Of a DNA stretch of 8,549 nucleotides, positions 1 to 6,176 are shown in pieces. This stretch comes from Planctomycetota bacterium (lineage in GTDB: Bacteria; Planctomycetota; Phycisphaerae; UBA1845): positions 1-8,549 of the forward strand of contig JADFOB010000036.1 in assembly GCA_022563055.1 (NCBI GenBank). Reading direction: 5' to 3'. A model generated the notes under the pieces. That model saw nothing but the letters and a program-made list of their open reading frames with translations. It was not told where the DNA came from and ran no database searches. The position numbers and the translations under genes are program-made. Every line of letters begins with the position of its first letter. Position 1 is the stretch's first letter.

Positions 1-1
1 G

Positions 2-94
2 GGCATCCAAAGGGTGGAGCACGGATTCCATCCGCTCTGGGTTCTGATGGTGCGCAACGCCGGCGCGACGCATAGCAGTCCGTGGCAAGCGTAG
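2..94 (+). CDS. Possible C-terminal tail of an upstream gene (partial, unrecognised)
   Basis: A frame open from the left edge runs 30 codons to a TAG stop and ends in the residues HSSPWQA. By my count about three quarters of its third codon positions are G or C, more than in the other frame that stays open beyond base 47, so it is the best coding candidate among the + frames. No family is recognisable. If real it would lie 97 bp upstream of the anti-sigma-like gene, in the same direction, where a sigma factor or the missing ABC ATPase might be expected. The tail matches neither convincingly. An edge-crossing - strand frame is also open here, so coding status is uncertain. Confidence 0.25.
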   Translation, partial: GIQRVEHGFHPLWVLMVRNAGATHSSPWQA

Positions 95-110
95 TCCCGG
101 CGCGCCGGGA
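95..110. repeat. Perfect 16-bp palindrome (AGTCCCG hairpin family) in the leader
   Basis: TCCCGGCGCGCCGGGA is a perfect palindrome preceded by GTAG. Its outer arms (AGTCCCG ... CGGGA) match two hairpins at 6047-6064 and 6108-6125, so it looks like a member of a dispersed family. It sits between the possible upstream gene tail and the ATG at 192. There is no T-tract, so it is not a canonical intrinsic terminator, though a role in transcript ending or stability is possible. Confidence 0.6.
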
Positions 111-111
111 T

Positions 112-131
112 CCCCCGTGGCGGGCGTGTAG
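112..131. repeat. Short copy of the CCCCCGTGGCGG repeat
   Basis: CCCCCGTGGCGGGCGT (112-127), followed by GTAG, matches 15 of 16 bases of 3745-3760 in the convergent intergenic region. It lies directly beside the palindrome at 95-110, so two repeat families abut here, about 60 bp upstream of the anti-sigma-like gene. Confidence 0.5.
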
Positions 132-191
132 TGCCCAAGAACGCGGGTCAGGGATGCTCGTGTTCTTCAACAGCCTCATAGGCGACGCACG

Positions 192-1061
192 ATGAACTGT
201 GAACAGGCAAGAGAAGCACTGGGCCCCTACGTCGATGAAGAGCTGGGCGGCACCGAGCGAGATTCCCTCGAGGCACATCTGGCCACGTGCGGGGCGTGCC
301 GGGCAGAGTTGGAGAATCTCGGCGACATGGCGGCCGGGTTCCACAAATCCGAGTCCGCTCCCGTGCCCGATGTGCTGTGGAATTCGATCGAGCGGCGTCT
401 GGGCACCGAGCGGCAGAGCCTCACCGGCGCTCGTTCTGAGATCGGCAAAGCAGCCGCCGTTCGCCCGCCATGGCTTGGTCGTCTGCCACTCGCATTGGCT
501 GCTGCCATTGTGTTGGCCATCGGACTTAGCATCTTTGAGCCCACCTGGACCGATTCCACGGCGCGGGCGTCCTCGGTTGACTTCAGTGCCCTTCTCAATG
601 CGCTTCCCGTGGATGCGAAAGAGGCCTTCACGAAGTTCCTCGTGATGTATCACGCCCGGGAGGGCTCGGTAGCAAAGGCCAAGCGCTACGCACCGGATCT
701 CAACTTTGACCTTCCGGAAGTTCTGCCCGGTGGCTTCCGTTTGCAGAGCGTCCACCTGCTCCGCATCGGAGAGCTTGCTGGAGTCGCCGCCATGTACGAC
801 CGTGACGGCGAGTTCCTTGGCGCCGTCTTCCACCGCCCCGTCGACAAAGAGAACTTCGGACCGCACAGGGACTACCCGTGTACCGTCGGAAGGCACGAAG
901 GGCACCAAGTCTCGGTCGGTGAATGGAAGCTCGTCCACCTGATGGACCCGACGACGTGCCATTGCGTTTTGAGCAAGCTGGACGAACGGACGGAGCTTCC
1001 GGGTGTCATGGCAGCCGTCGCGCCGGGCTTGCCCGAGGGCACGGGGGGGCATGGACACTGA
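192..1061 (+). CDS. Membrane-bound zf-HC2 (ZAS-type) anti-sigma-like protein
   Basis: This 289-aa protein starts with a zinc-finger anti-sigma motif: Cys3, then His29-x3-Cys33-x2-Cys36 (HLATCGAC), the C-x25-H-x3-C-x2-C layout of ZAS/zf-HC2 domains. A linker is followed by one hydrophobic segment at about residues 97-115. The rest (about 116-289) should be extracytoplasmic. It resembles the sensor halves of transmembrane anti-sigma factors and holds Cys230, Cys256, Cys258 (motif CHC), several His, and a C-terminal GGHGH. Family knowledge predicts that the N-terminal domain binds an ECF sigma factor in the cytoplasm. No sigma gene is visible in the window. Upstream there is only a weak AGG at 180-182. 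The gene overlaps the ABC permease by 11 bp, so the two are almost certainly co-transcribed. Sensing a metal or redox state through the outer domain is inference. Confidence 0.85.
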   Translation: MNCEQAREALGPYVDEELGGTERDSLEAHLATCGACRAELENLGDMAAGFHKSESAPVPDVLWNSIERRLGTERQSLTGARSEIGKAAAVRPPWLGRLPLALAAAIVLAIGLSIFEPTWTDSTARASSVDFSALLNALPVDAKEAFTKFLVMYHAREGSVAKAKRYAPDLNFDLPEVLPGGFRLQSVHLLRIGELAGVAAMYDRDGEFLGAVFHRPVDKENFGPHRDYPCTVGRHEGHQVSVGEWKLVHLMDPTTCHCVLSKLDERTELPGVMAAVAPGLPEGTGGHGH

Positions 1062-2616
1062 GTGTCGCGAGGTAAGTCGAAGCCCGACCGGTTTTGGGAT
1101 CGCCGCCATTCACGCACTGGTCATCGTCCTATCCCTGGCCGGGCCGGCGCTGATTCTGTTCGATTCATTCCGCCATGACGGGCGCTTCGCACTGAGAGCC
1201 TGGCGGAACGTCTTTGCCGACTGGAGTCGTTGGCAGACGCTCCTGAGTAACACGGGCGTCGTGGCTCTCTGCGCCGTTACCCTGTCGTGTGTCTTGGGAA
1301 TCGCGCTGGCAGGACTGCTCTTCAAGGCAAACATTCGGGGCCGCTTAGCCGGAATCGGTCTGCTTCTACTTGCCGCCGCCGTGCCGCTGTACGCCGTCAA
1401 CGGTGCAGCCGCCTCGATCATCGGACTTGATTCGCTGCGCGGCTCGACGATCGCAGTCGGGCTGATCCACGCAGCCGCCCATCTGCCGATCGTCGTACTA
1501 CTGATCGGGTTTGCCCTGCGCGGTGTCCCGGCAGCCGCCGAGGAAGCCGCCCTGCTGGACGGGGCGACGCCGCTGCGCGCCTTCCTCTTAATTACCATGC
1601 GTCTGGGGATCGGAGGCGTCGTGGCTGCGGTTGTCGTTGTCCTTCTGTGGGTTCTGACCGACTACTCGGTCTCGGACATCCTGATGGTTCGCACGTTCGC
1701 GGAAGAGGTCTACACGCAGTACGCCTTGCACTCAAGACCGGAGGAGCCGGCACTCGTCTGTGTGCCGCAAATCCTCCTGTTCGGCGGACTCCTGTGGACG
1801 CTCCGCCGCTCCTTTTTGACTCCAACGAGTTCCATGGAAACCGTTCGCGCCGGATACCGGTTTAACGTCGGGCGCTGGCGCACACCTCTGTCCGTGCTCG
1901 CCGTGGTGATACCGCTTGCCATCGTGGTGGCACTCTTGATCGCGCTGGTAGCTCCGCTGAGAGCTTCGCCGAATCCGCTGCACGTAGCCTCATGGTTCGT
2001 GGACGAGCTGACGACTTCCCTCATCACGAGCGCAGCCGCAGGCATGATCGCCGCCGGGCTCGGCGTCGGCATCGCATGGACCATCGTCCGCAAGCCCCGA
2101 TGGCGCCCGTTGCTGGCTGCGTACGTCGTCACCATGTTGGCGATCCCTGCGCCGATCATTGGAATGGGCCTCATTCGGATGTTCAACAGGCCCGGCGCTG
2201 CGGGATGGTTGTACGATTCTCCGGCGATTCTGACCGTCGCCTATGTCGTTCGCTTCCTTCCCATCGCCGTGATCCTGCTGATTCCGGCTGTGCGAACCCT
2301 ACCGATCGAATGTGAGCAGGCCGCCCGTGCCGACGGTTGCAGCCAACTCGGCGTGTGGCATCGGATCGTCTGGCCGCCTTGCTATCGGATGGTCCTGGTC
2401 GTTGTGTTCATCGTGACCGTGCTGGCGATCGGCGAGCTCCCCTGTTCCATACTTGTGACGCCGCCCGGATTCAATACCGTGGGGGCGCGGTTCTTCAGCC
2501 TCGTCCATTACGGAATGTATCCGGATGCCGCGATGCTTTGCCTGCTGTCGATCGGAAGTGTGCTGGTACCATGCGCATGCCTGCTACTGCTTCTGAAGCA
2601 CCGGCTTGCGGATTGA
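1051..2616 (+). CDS. ABC transporter permease, ferric-iron (FbpB/AfuB) type, double domain
   Basis: This is a 521-aa polytopic membrane protein with two fused permease halves. Each carries the cytoplasmic EAA loop that docks the ATPase: EEAALLDGATP at about 164-174 with following residues to 186, and EQAARADGC at about 422-430 running to the WPP at 441-443. Hydrophobic segments fall at about 17-37, 67-90, 98-120, 134-157, 187-208, 240-252, 280-302, 325-347, 357-375, 392-415, 447-470 and 494-515. The length and duplicated layout match permeases of iron(III)/thiamine-type importers. I chose ATG 1051 because the in-frame ATG at 1003 lies deep inside the previous gene and adds no conserved sequence. 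GAGGG at 1035-1039 and a G-run at 1043-1049 precede it. The lipoprotein gene follows after 10 bp. The substrate is inferred only from family resemblance, and no ATPase gene is present. Confidence 0.85.
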   Translation: MDTECREVSRSPTGFGIAAIHALVIVLSLAGPALILFDSFRHDGRFALRAWRNVFADWSRWQTLLSNTGVVALCAVTLSCVLGIALAGLLFKANIRGRLAGIGLLLLAAAVPLYAVNGAAASIIGLDSLRGSTIAVGLIHAAAHLPIVVLLIGFALRGVPAAAEEAALLDGATPLRAFLLITMRLGIGGVVAAVVVVLLWVLTDYSVSDILMVRTFAEEVYTQYALHSRPEEPALVCVPQILLFGGLLWTLRRSFLTPTSSMETVRAGYRFNVGRWRTPLSVLAVVIPLAIVVALLIALVAPLRASPNPLHVASWFVDELTTSLITSAAAGMIAAGLGVGIAWTIVRKPRWRPLLAAYVVTMLAIPAPIIGMGLIRMFNRPGAAGWLYDSPAILTVAYVVRFLPIAVILLIPAVRTLPIECEQAARADGCSQLGVWHRIVWPPCYRMVLVVVFIVTVLAIGELPCSILVTPPGFNTVGARFFSLVHYGMYPDAAMLCLLSIGSVLVPCACLLLLLKHRLAD

Positions 2617-2620
2617 GGAT
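2614..2620 (+). promoter_or_regulatory. Shine-Dalgarno across the permease stop codon
   Basis: TGAGGAT contains both the permease stop codon (TGA, 2614-2616) and a GAGG Shine-Dalgarno core, 8 bp before ATG 2627. This supports translational coupling and favours ATG 2627 over the in-frame TTG at 2606, which lies inside the permease gene. Confidence 0.65.
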
Positions 2621-2626
2621 AACTGC

Positions 2627-3685
2627 ATGATGGACACCGCCGGCGTGAACCACCGTTTCATGGGCGTCCTGGTTTGTACCTGTCTGTTGGCGGCATCTAC
2701 GGCATGCCGGAAAGACAAGAGCCAACCTCATGCGCCCCCGCGCGAGGTCGTCGTGTACACCGCGCTCGACCGGAGCTTCTCCGAGCCGATACTCGCGGAG
2801 TTTACCAGGCAAACCGGAATCAAGGTTCTCGCTCAGTACGATACGGAGTCCACCAAGAGCGTGGGCCTGGCCAATCGTATTCGCGCCGAGCGACATCGAC
2901 CCCGATGCGACGTCTTTTGGAACAACGAAATCCTCAACACCCTGCAGCTCAAGGCGGAGGGTCTTCTCGATCGTTGCGATCCTCCACAGGCCGCCAACTA
3001 CGCCGATCGCTGGAAGGACCGCGACGGTTTCTGGTACGGCTTCGCTGCTCGGGCACGCGTGATCATTGTGAATACGGATCTCGTCACGGATGAGGCCTTT
3101 CCAACTTCCATCCATGACCTGGCGGATCCACGATGGAGAGGAAGAACCGGCATCGCCAAGCCACTGTTTGGTACGACCGCTTCGCACGTTGCGTGCCTGT
3201 TCGCCGCGTGGGGTCCGGATCCAGCGACGGCCTTTCTCGACTCGCTCAAAGCCAATGACATCCAGATTCACGCAGGAAACAAGGGGTGTGCGACATCCGT
3301 CGGCAACGCAGCGACGGCCTTTGCACTGACCGATACCGACGACGCCATCATCGAACTGGAATCCGGAAAACCGGTTCGGATCGTATACCCCGACGGCGCG
3401 GCGGACGGCATCGGCACGCTGCTGCTCCCCAATACGGTGGCTGTCATCAGCGGGGCGCCCCATCGAGCGGAGGCGGTCGAACTCATTAACTACCTGCTCT
3501 CACCGGAGGTGGAGGAGCGACTGGCAGCCGGACCCTCTGCTCAGATTCCACTGAACCGACTGTCAACGCCCGATCCTCGGATTCGAGGTCCGTCTCAAAT
3601 CAAAACCATGCAGGTCGACTTCGAGGCTGCTGCCGCTACGTTTAGCGCGGCCAGAGAGGTCGTCGAGAAGCGTTTTCTCGAGTAG
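2627..3685 (+). CDS. ABC transporter substrate-binding lipoprotein, FbpA-like (family 1)
   Basis: This 352-aa binding protein is the expected partner of the upstream permease. A short signal sequence ends in a relaxed lipobox (STAC, Cys27), predicting lipid anchoring after cleavage. The mature part starts with the family 1 pattern VVVYTALD (41-48), then EFTRQTGIKV (58-67), FWNNE (97-101), FWYGFAARARVIIVNT (135-150) and LADPRWRGR (165-173), and ends with NYLLSPEVEE (288-297), all typical of iron(III)-type binding proteins. The place where FbpA proteins normally carry adjacent iron-binding tyrosines reads ALTDTDDA (233-240), with no tyrosine. It may therefore bind another ligand, or bind metal differently. 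The start at ATG 2627 is fixed by the Shine-Dalgarno; ATG 2630 is an alternative. It is the last gene of the operon and faces a repeat-containing convergent spacer. Confidence 0.85.
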   Translation: MMDTAGVNHRFMGVLVCTCLLAASTACRKDKSQPHAPPREVVVYTALDRSFSEPILAEFTRQTGIKVLAQYDTESTKSVGLANRIRAERHRPRCDVFWNNEILNTLQLKAEGLLDRCDPPQAANYADRWKDRDGFWYGFAARARVIIVNTDLVTDEAFPTSIHDLADPRWRGRTGIAKPLFGTTASHVACLFAAWGPDPATAFLDSLKANDIQIHAGNKGCATSVGNAATAFALTDTDDAIIELESGKPVRIVYPDGAADGIGTLLLPNTVAVISGAPHRAEAVELINYLLSPEVEERLAAGPSAQIPLNRLSTPDPRIRGPSQIKTMQVDFEAAAATFSAAREVVEKRFLE

Positions 3686-3733
3686 TCGATCAGACCGCTC
3701 AAGCGCGTGCTCGTATACCGGCCCTTCAAGAAA

Positions 3734-3764
3734 GTAGCGGTCGCCCCCCGTGGCGGCCGTAGAA
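3734..3764 (+). repeat. GTAGCG/CCCCCGTGGC repeat, unit 1
   Basis: A unit of about 31 bp beginning GTAGCGG, with core GCCCCCCGTGGC and ending CGTAGA. Read on the opposite strand, 3784-3814 gives the same layout: GTAGCG, then GCCCCCTGTGGC, then CGTAGA. The two units therefore face each other and can fold into a long imperfect hairpin with a loop of about 19 nt. It lies between the convergent binding-protein and M14 peptidase genes, where a bidirectional transcript end would be useful. Confidence 0.6.
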
Positions 3765-3783
3765 GGTCGCGCACGCATCGGCA

Positions 3784-3814
3784 CTCTACGTCGGCCACAG
3801 GGGGCCGGCGCTAC
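3784..3814 (-). repeat. GTAGCG/CCCCCTGTGGC repeat, unit 2 (inverted)
   Basis: This is the inverted partner of 3734-3764. Its right part, CCACAGGGGGCCGGCGCTAC (3795-3814), recurs at 3818-3837 with 19 of 20 bases identical, so this block takes part in both an inverted and a direct repeat. Confidence 0.65.
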
Positions 3815-3837
3815 AGCCCACAGGGGGCTGGCGCTAC
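3815..3837 (-). repeat. GTAGCG/CCCCCTGTGG repeat, unit 3 (shortened direct copy)
   Basis: CCACAGGGGGCTGGCGCTAC at 3818-3837 repeats 3795-3814 with one change and a 23-bp period. Only this half of the unit is duplicated. The rest of the 209-bp spacer (3686-3894) shows no gene. Confidence 0.65.
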
Positions 3838-3894
3838 CGAGTCCCAACGCCACTATTCGCCCGCCCCCGGAAGTATCAAGCATCCCCCGAAGCC

Positions 3895-4548
3895 TCACAC
3901 AATGGAAAGGAGTGCATCGCGGTTGTCTTGCCAGCAGCGTTTGGCGGAGTGGTGCGTGGGCAGTTCGAGCGTGATGGTGGGAATCTCTTGCTCGATCCCG
4001 GCCCAGGTTCCAAAGCTGCCGGGCGTTGGATAGCCGATCGACGCGCGGACGGGATAGCGGTTAAGACGCTTCATACGTAGCGCGATCGCCCGAGCGGGCC
4101 CGTCGTAGTTGTTGCAGTGCCGCCGGCCGCTGATCGAGTGGATGGTCACGATGCACATCGGCTGATACCGGTGGACCACACGTACGATCGCCCTGGTTTC
4201 CGGTTCGCTCCCAGGTCGATCGCCGCCGAACATGCGGCTTCTTGGCGAGTTGCGTATCCAGTTTTCGGTCGGGAAGTTGCGGTTGAGGTCGACCCCGCCG
4301 GCGTTGCGGCGCTTTCGCTTCACGTAGCCGTCGGGGTTGACTGCGGGAATGACCACCCAACGCACGTCGCCGCCGACTCGCATATCGGATTCGAGCAAGG
4401 CGCTCAGACGCCGCGCAATCTCAACGCTCTTTGGCTCATCGCCGTGGACACCGCCGAGAATCAGGACCGTGGATCCCCCGCGCCGACGGCGGATAAACGC
4501 CTCGATCGCGCGCCCTTCCACCGACGTGCCGACGATGACTCGTTGCAA
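3895..4548 (-). CDS. M14-family zinc carboxypeptidase, murein peptide amidase (MpaA)-like
   Basis: This 217-aa protein has the M14 metallocarboxypeptidase signature. Zinc ligands are His35 and Glu38 in GGVHGDEP, plus His137 in TIHSI. Substrate-binding Asn89-Arg90 lie in LNRNFP, and the likely catalytic Glu195 is in TLELP. The N-terminal GTSVEGRAIEA matches the opening strand of MpaA-type enzymes, which cut the gamma-D-Glu to diaminopimelate bond in murein tripeptide during wall recycling. The short length and lack of a signal peptide suit that cytoplasmic subgroup, although another peptide substrate is possible. The start is TTG at 4548: an in-frame TAA lies two codons upstream, and the first conserved residues begin by residue 7. 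No clear Shine-Dalgarno is seen. It lies 31 bp after accA on the same strand and is probably co-transcribed with it. Confidence 0.85.
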   Translation of the reverse strand: MQRVIVGTSVEGRAIEAFIRRRRGGSTVLILGGVHGDEPKSVEIARRLSALLESDMRVGGDVRWVVIPAVNPDGYVKRKRRNAGGVDLNRNFPTENWIRNSPRSRMFGGDRPGSEPETRAIVRVVHRYQPMCIVTIHSISGRRHCNNYDGPARAIALRMKRLNRYPVRASIGYPTPGSFGTWAGIEQEIPTITLELPTHHSAKRCWQDNRDALLSIV

Positions 4549-4579
4549 GGTGAGTTACGCTGAGAGATCCGGACGGAGT

Positions 4580-5725
4580 TCAGATCCCAACCCTGACCGT
4601 ACGGGGTTTCGACGCTTTGCCGGCTACTCGGGGTGTACCGAGGCGGGACGTGCGCGAGGTCGCGCGGCGCGCTTTACGCAGCTCGGCCTCCTTGGACATC
4701 TTCAACTCTTGTGGAGATTCGTAGAAACCGCCCAGATTCCGAATGCGCTCCTGGCGCTTGCGCAACAGCGAATCGATGGTCAACCGCTTGAGCGAGTCAA
4801 GCGATGTGCAGATGAACTTCTCGAGACTCGCGGCAGCCGCGTCCGGATCGCGGTGGGCACCGCCAAGCGGCTCCGGAATGATCTGGTCGATCACGTCGAG
4901 CTTCATGAGTTCGCGGGCGGTGAGCTTCAGCGCCTCCGCGGCATGTTTCCGCTGGTCGGCTGTCTTCCACAGAATTGCGGCGCAACCCTCCGGCGAGATC
5001 ACCGAATAGAACGAATGCTGAAACATGGCGACCCGGTCGCCCACGCCGATTCCCAGTGCCCCGCCGCTACCGCCCTCACCAATCACCACGCAGACGATCG
5101 GCGTGCGCAGACGCGACATCTCCATGAGATTGACCGCAATGGCTGTGGAGATACCCCGCTCCTCCGAACCGATACCGGGGTACGCGCCCTGCGTATCGAT
5201 CAGGCAAACGACGGGCAGATGGAACTTCTCCGCCAGGCGCATCTTCGCCAGAGTCTTGCGATAGCCCTCCGGATGCGCACAGCCGAAGTTGCACGCGAGC
5301 CGTTCCTTGACGTCCTTGCCCTTGTTGTGGCCGATGAACATCGCCCGATGACCACCGATGCGGACAAATCCCGTGAGCAGCGCCCCGTCGTCGCCGAAGA
5401 TGCGATCCCCGTGAAGTTCACAGAAATCCCGGAACGCCAGACGGAGGTAGTCGGTCGACTGAGGCCGCTTGGGGTGGCGGGCCACCAGCACCGTTTCCCA
5501 AGGCGTGAGCCCGGCGTAGAGCCGCTTCAACGTAGTCTTGAACCGAGAGCGCTGCTGCTTGATGTCGGTGGTCAAGTCCCGAGACGTCTCGCGCTGCTCC
5601 TGCTCCATCTCCGCGATGTCGTTTTGGATGCGGAGCAGCGGCTTCTCGAACTCGAGACACTCGACCCCACTCGCCACGGCGGTATCGCCCGTTCCTGTTA
5701 CCGGTCCGCTCTTCATCCTATTCAC
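4580..5725 (-). CDS. accA: Acetyl-CoA carboxylase carboxyltransferase subunit alpha (AccA)
   Basis: AccA pairs with AccD to transfer the carboxyl group from carboxybiotin to acetyl-CoA, giving malonyl-CoA for fatty acid synthesis. This 381-aa protein shows the family core in order: an N-terminal helical part (about 22-80) with LEFEKPLLRI; DYLRLAFRDFCELHGDR (92-108); FIGHNKGKDVKER (130-142); NFGCAHPEGYRK (146-157); CLIDTQGAYPGIGSEERG (174-191); the glycine-rich VIGEGGSGGALGIG (214-227) that forms an oxyanion/CoA site; and SVISPEGCAAILWK (241-254). It is longer than typical AccA (about 320 aa) because of a basic tail from about residue 345. The frame opens with GTG at 5725. ATG 5716, three codons in, is an equally good start, and neither has a strong Shine-Dalgarno. 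accD is not in the window. The peptidase gene follows at once. Confidence 0.95.
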   Translation of the reverse strand: MNRMKSGPVTGTGDTAVASGVECLEFEKPLLRIQNDIAEMEQEQRETSRDLTTDIKQQRSRFKTTLKRLYAGLTPWETVLVARHPKRPQSTDYLRLAFRDFCELHGDRIFGDDGALLTGFVRIGGHRAMFIGHNKGKDVKERLACNFGCAHPEGYRKTLAKMRLAEKFHLPVVCLIDTQGAYPGIGSEERGISTAIAVNLMEMSRLRTPIVCVVIGEGGSGGALGIGVGDRVAMFQHSFYSVISPEGCAAILWKTADQRKHAAEALKLTARELMKLDVIDQIIPEPLGGAHRDPDAAAASLEKFICTSLDSLKRLTIDSLLRKRQERIRNLGGFYESPQELKMSKEAELRKARRATSRTSRLGTPRVAGKASKPRTVRVGI

Positions 5726-5915
5726 TCACTCTGACTAGCTGCGGCGATACAACGGCTGGACTGAAAACGACGGGCACCTCCGCGCCGAAGACACCCGTAC
5801 GCAACCCTACAGCCTACCTCATCGGTTGCCTTTGGCAAGGGAAAATAACATGTTTCAACCACGATACACGGCAGCTTCCAGAAGAACAAGGGCCGAGAAA
5901 CAGCCCTAAGTACAT

Positions 5916-5945
5916 ATTTACGTTGACCTTGTGTACACCCACAAG
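5916..5945 (-). promoter_or_regulatory. Possible accA promoter
   Basis: On the - strand, TTGTGG (5940-5945) and TAAATA (5916-5921) are separated by 18 bp in a locally AT-rich patch about 190 bp upstream of accA. The match is only moderate. The preceding - strand gene ends at 6177, and hairpins lie between, so accA probably needs its own promoter in this spacer. Confidence 0.25.
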
Positions 5946-5966
5946 CCGCACTTCACACCCACAAGA
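5936..5966. repeat. Direct repeat ACACCCACAAG x2, 20-bp period
   Basis: ACACCCACAAG occurs at 5936-5946 and again at 5956-5966, which puts both copies on the same face of the helix, about two turns apart. The first copy overlaps the possible -35 box of accA, so it could be a regulator binding site. GTGTACAC at 5932-5939 is a small palindrome beside it. Confidence 0.4.
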
Positions 5967-6032
5967 GAGTAGAATCACCAACAGCTTTTCTGACACGAAG
6001 GGCACAAATGGGCTCGCCGGCGCTCCCGGTGT

Positions 6033-6064
6033 GCCACTGCTCTTGAGTCCCGACGCATCGGGAC
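6033..6064. repeat. AGTCCCGACG hairpin repeat, copy 1
   Basis: GCCACTGCTCTTGAGTCCCG leads into GTCCCGA-CGCA-TCGGGAC (6047-6064), a perfect 7-bp stem with a 4-nt loop. It is repeated 61 bp further on with the same CACTGCTC lead-in. It sits in the spacer between the end of the secreted-protein gene and accA. Confidence 0.7.
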
Positions 6065-6093
6065 CGGATAGCACCGTGCGGGTCGTACCAAAA

Positions 6094-6125
6094 GCACTGC
6101 TCAAGAGTCCCGACGTACGTCGGGA
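6094..6125. repeat. AGTCCCGACG hairpin repeat, copy 2
   Basis: GCACTGCTCAAGAGTCCCG leads into TCCCGACGTACGTCGGGA (6108-6125), a perfect 18-bp palindrome. Together with copy 1 and the palindrome at 95-110 it defines a small dispersed family. It lies about 50 bp past the stop codon of the secreted-protein gene and could mark its transcript end, but has no T-tract. Confidence 0.7.
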
Positions 6126-6176
6126 GCACACATCCAGCTCCGTTGGATTACGCATCACGACATCGGCGACAGAGCG

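Noticed and set aside
1003..1050. An upstream ATG (1003) as the permease start
   Set aside because: It would add 16 Arg/Pro-rich residues encoded inside the preceding gene. ATG 1051 has purine-rich sequence before it and gives a normal permease N-terminus.
2495..3463. A 322-codon open frame on the - strand opposite the binding-protein gene
   Set aside because: It overlaps the end of the permease gene and most of the binding-protein gene, both convincing by motif, and shows no domain of its own.
4337..5734. A 465-codon open frame on the + strand opposite accA and the M14 peptidase gene
   Set aside because: It lies antisense to two well-identified genes, is very rich in Arg, His and Leu, and has no recognisable motif. 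Long antisense frames are common in GC-rich coding DNA.
6047..6125. The two hairpins as intrinsic terminators of the secreted-protein gene
   Set aside because: The stems are strong, but no U-tract follows either of them on the - strand, so they are reported as repeats with only a possible role in transcript ending.
5814..6158. A 114-codon frame on the - strand in the spacer upstream of accA
   Set aside because: It runs through both hairpin repeats and the possible promoter, and its sequence has no family features or good ribosome-binding site.
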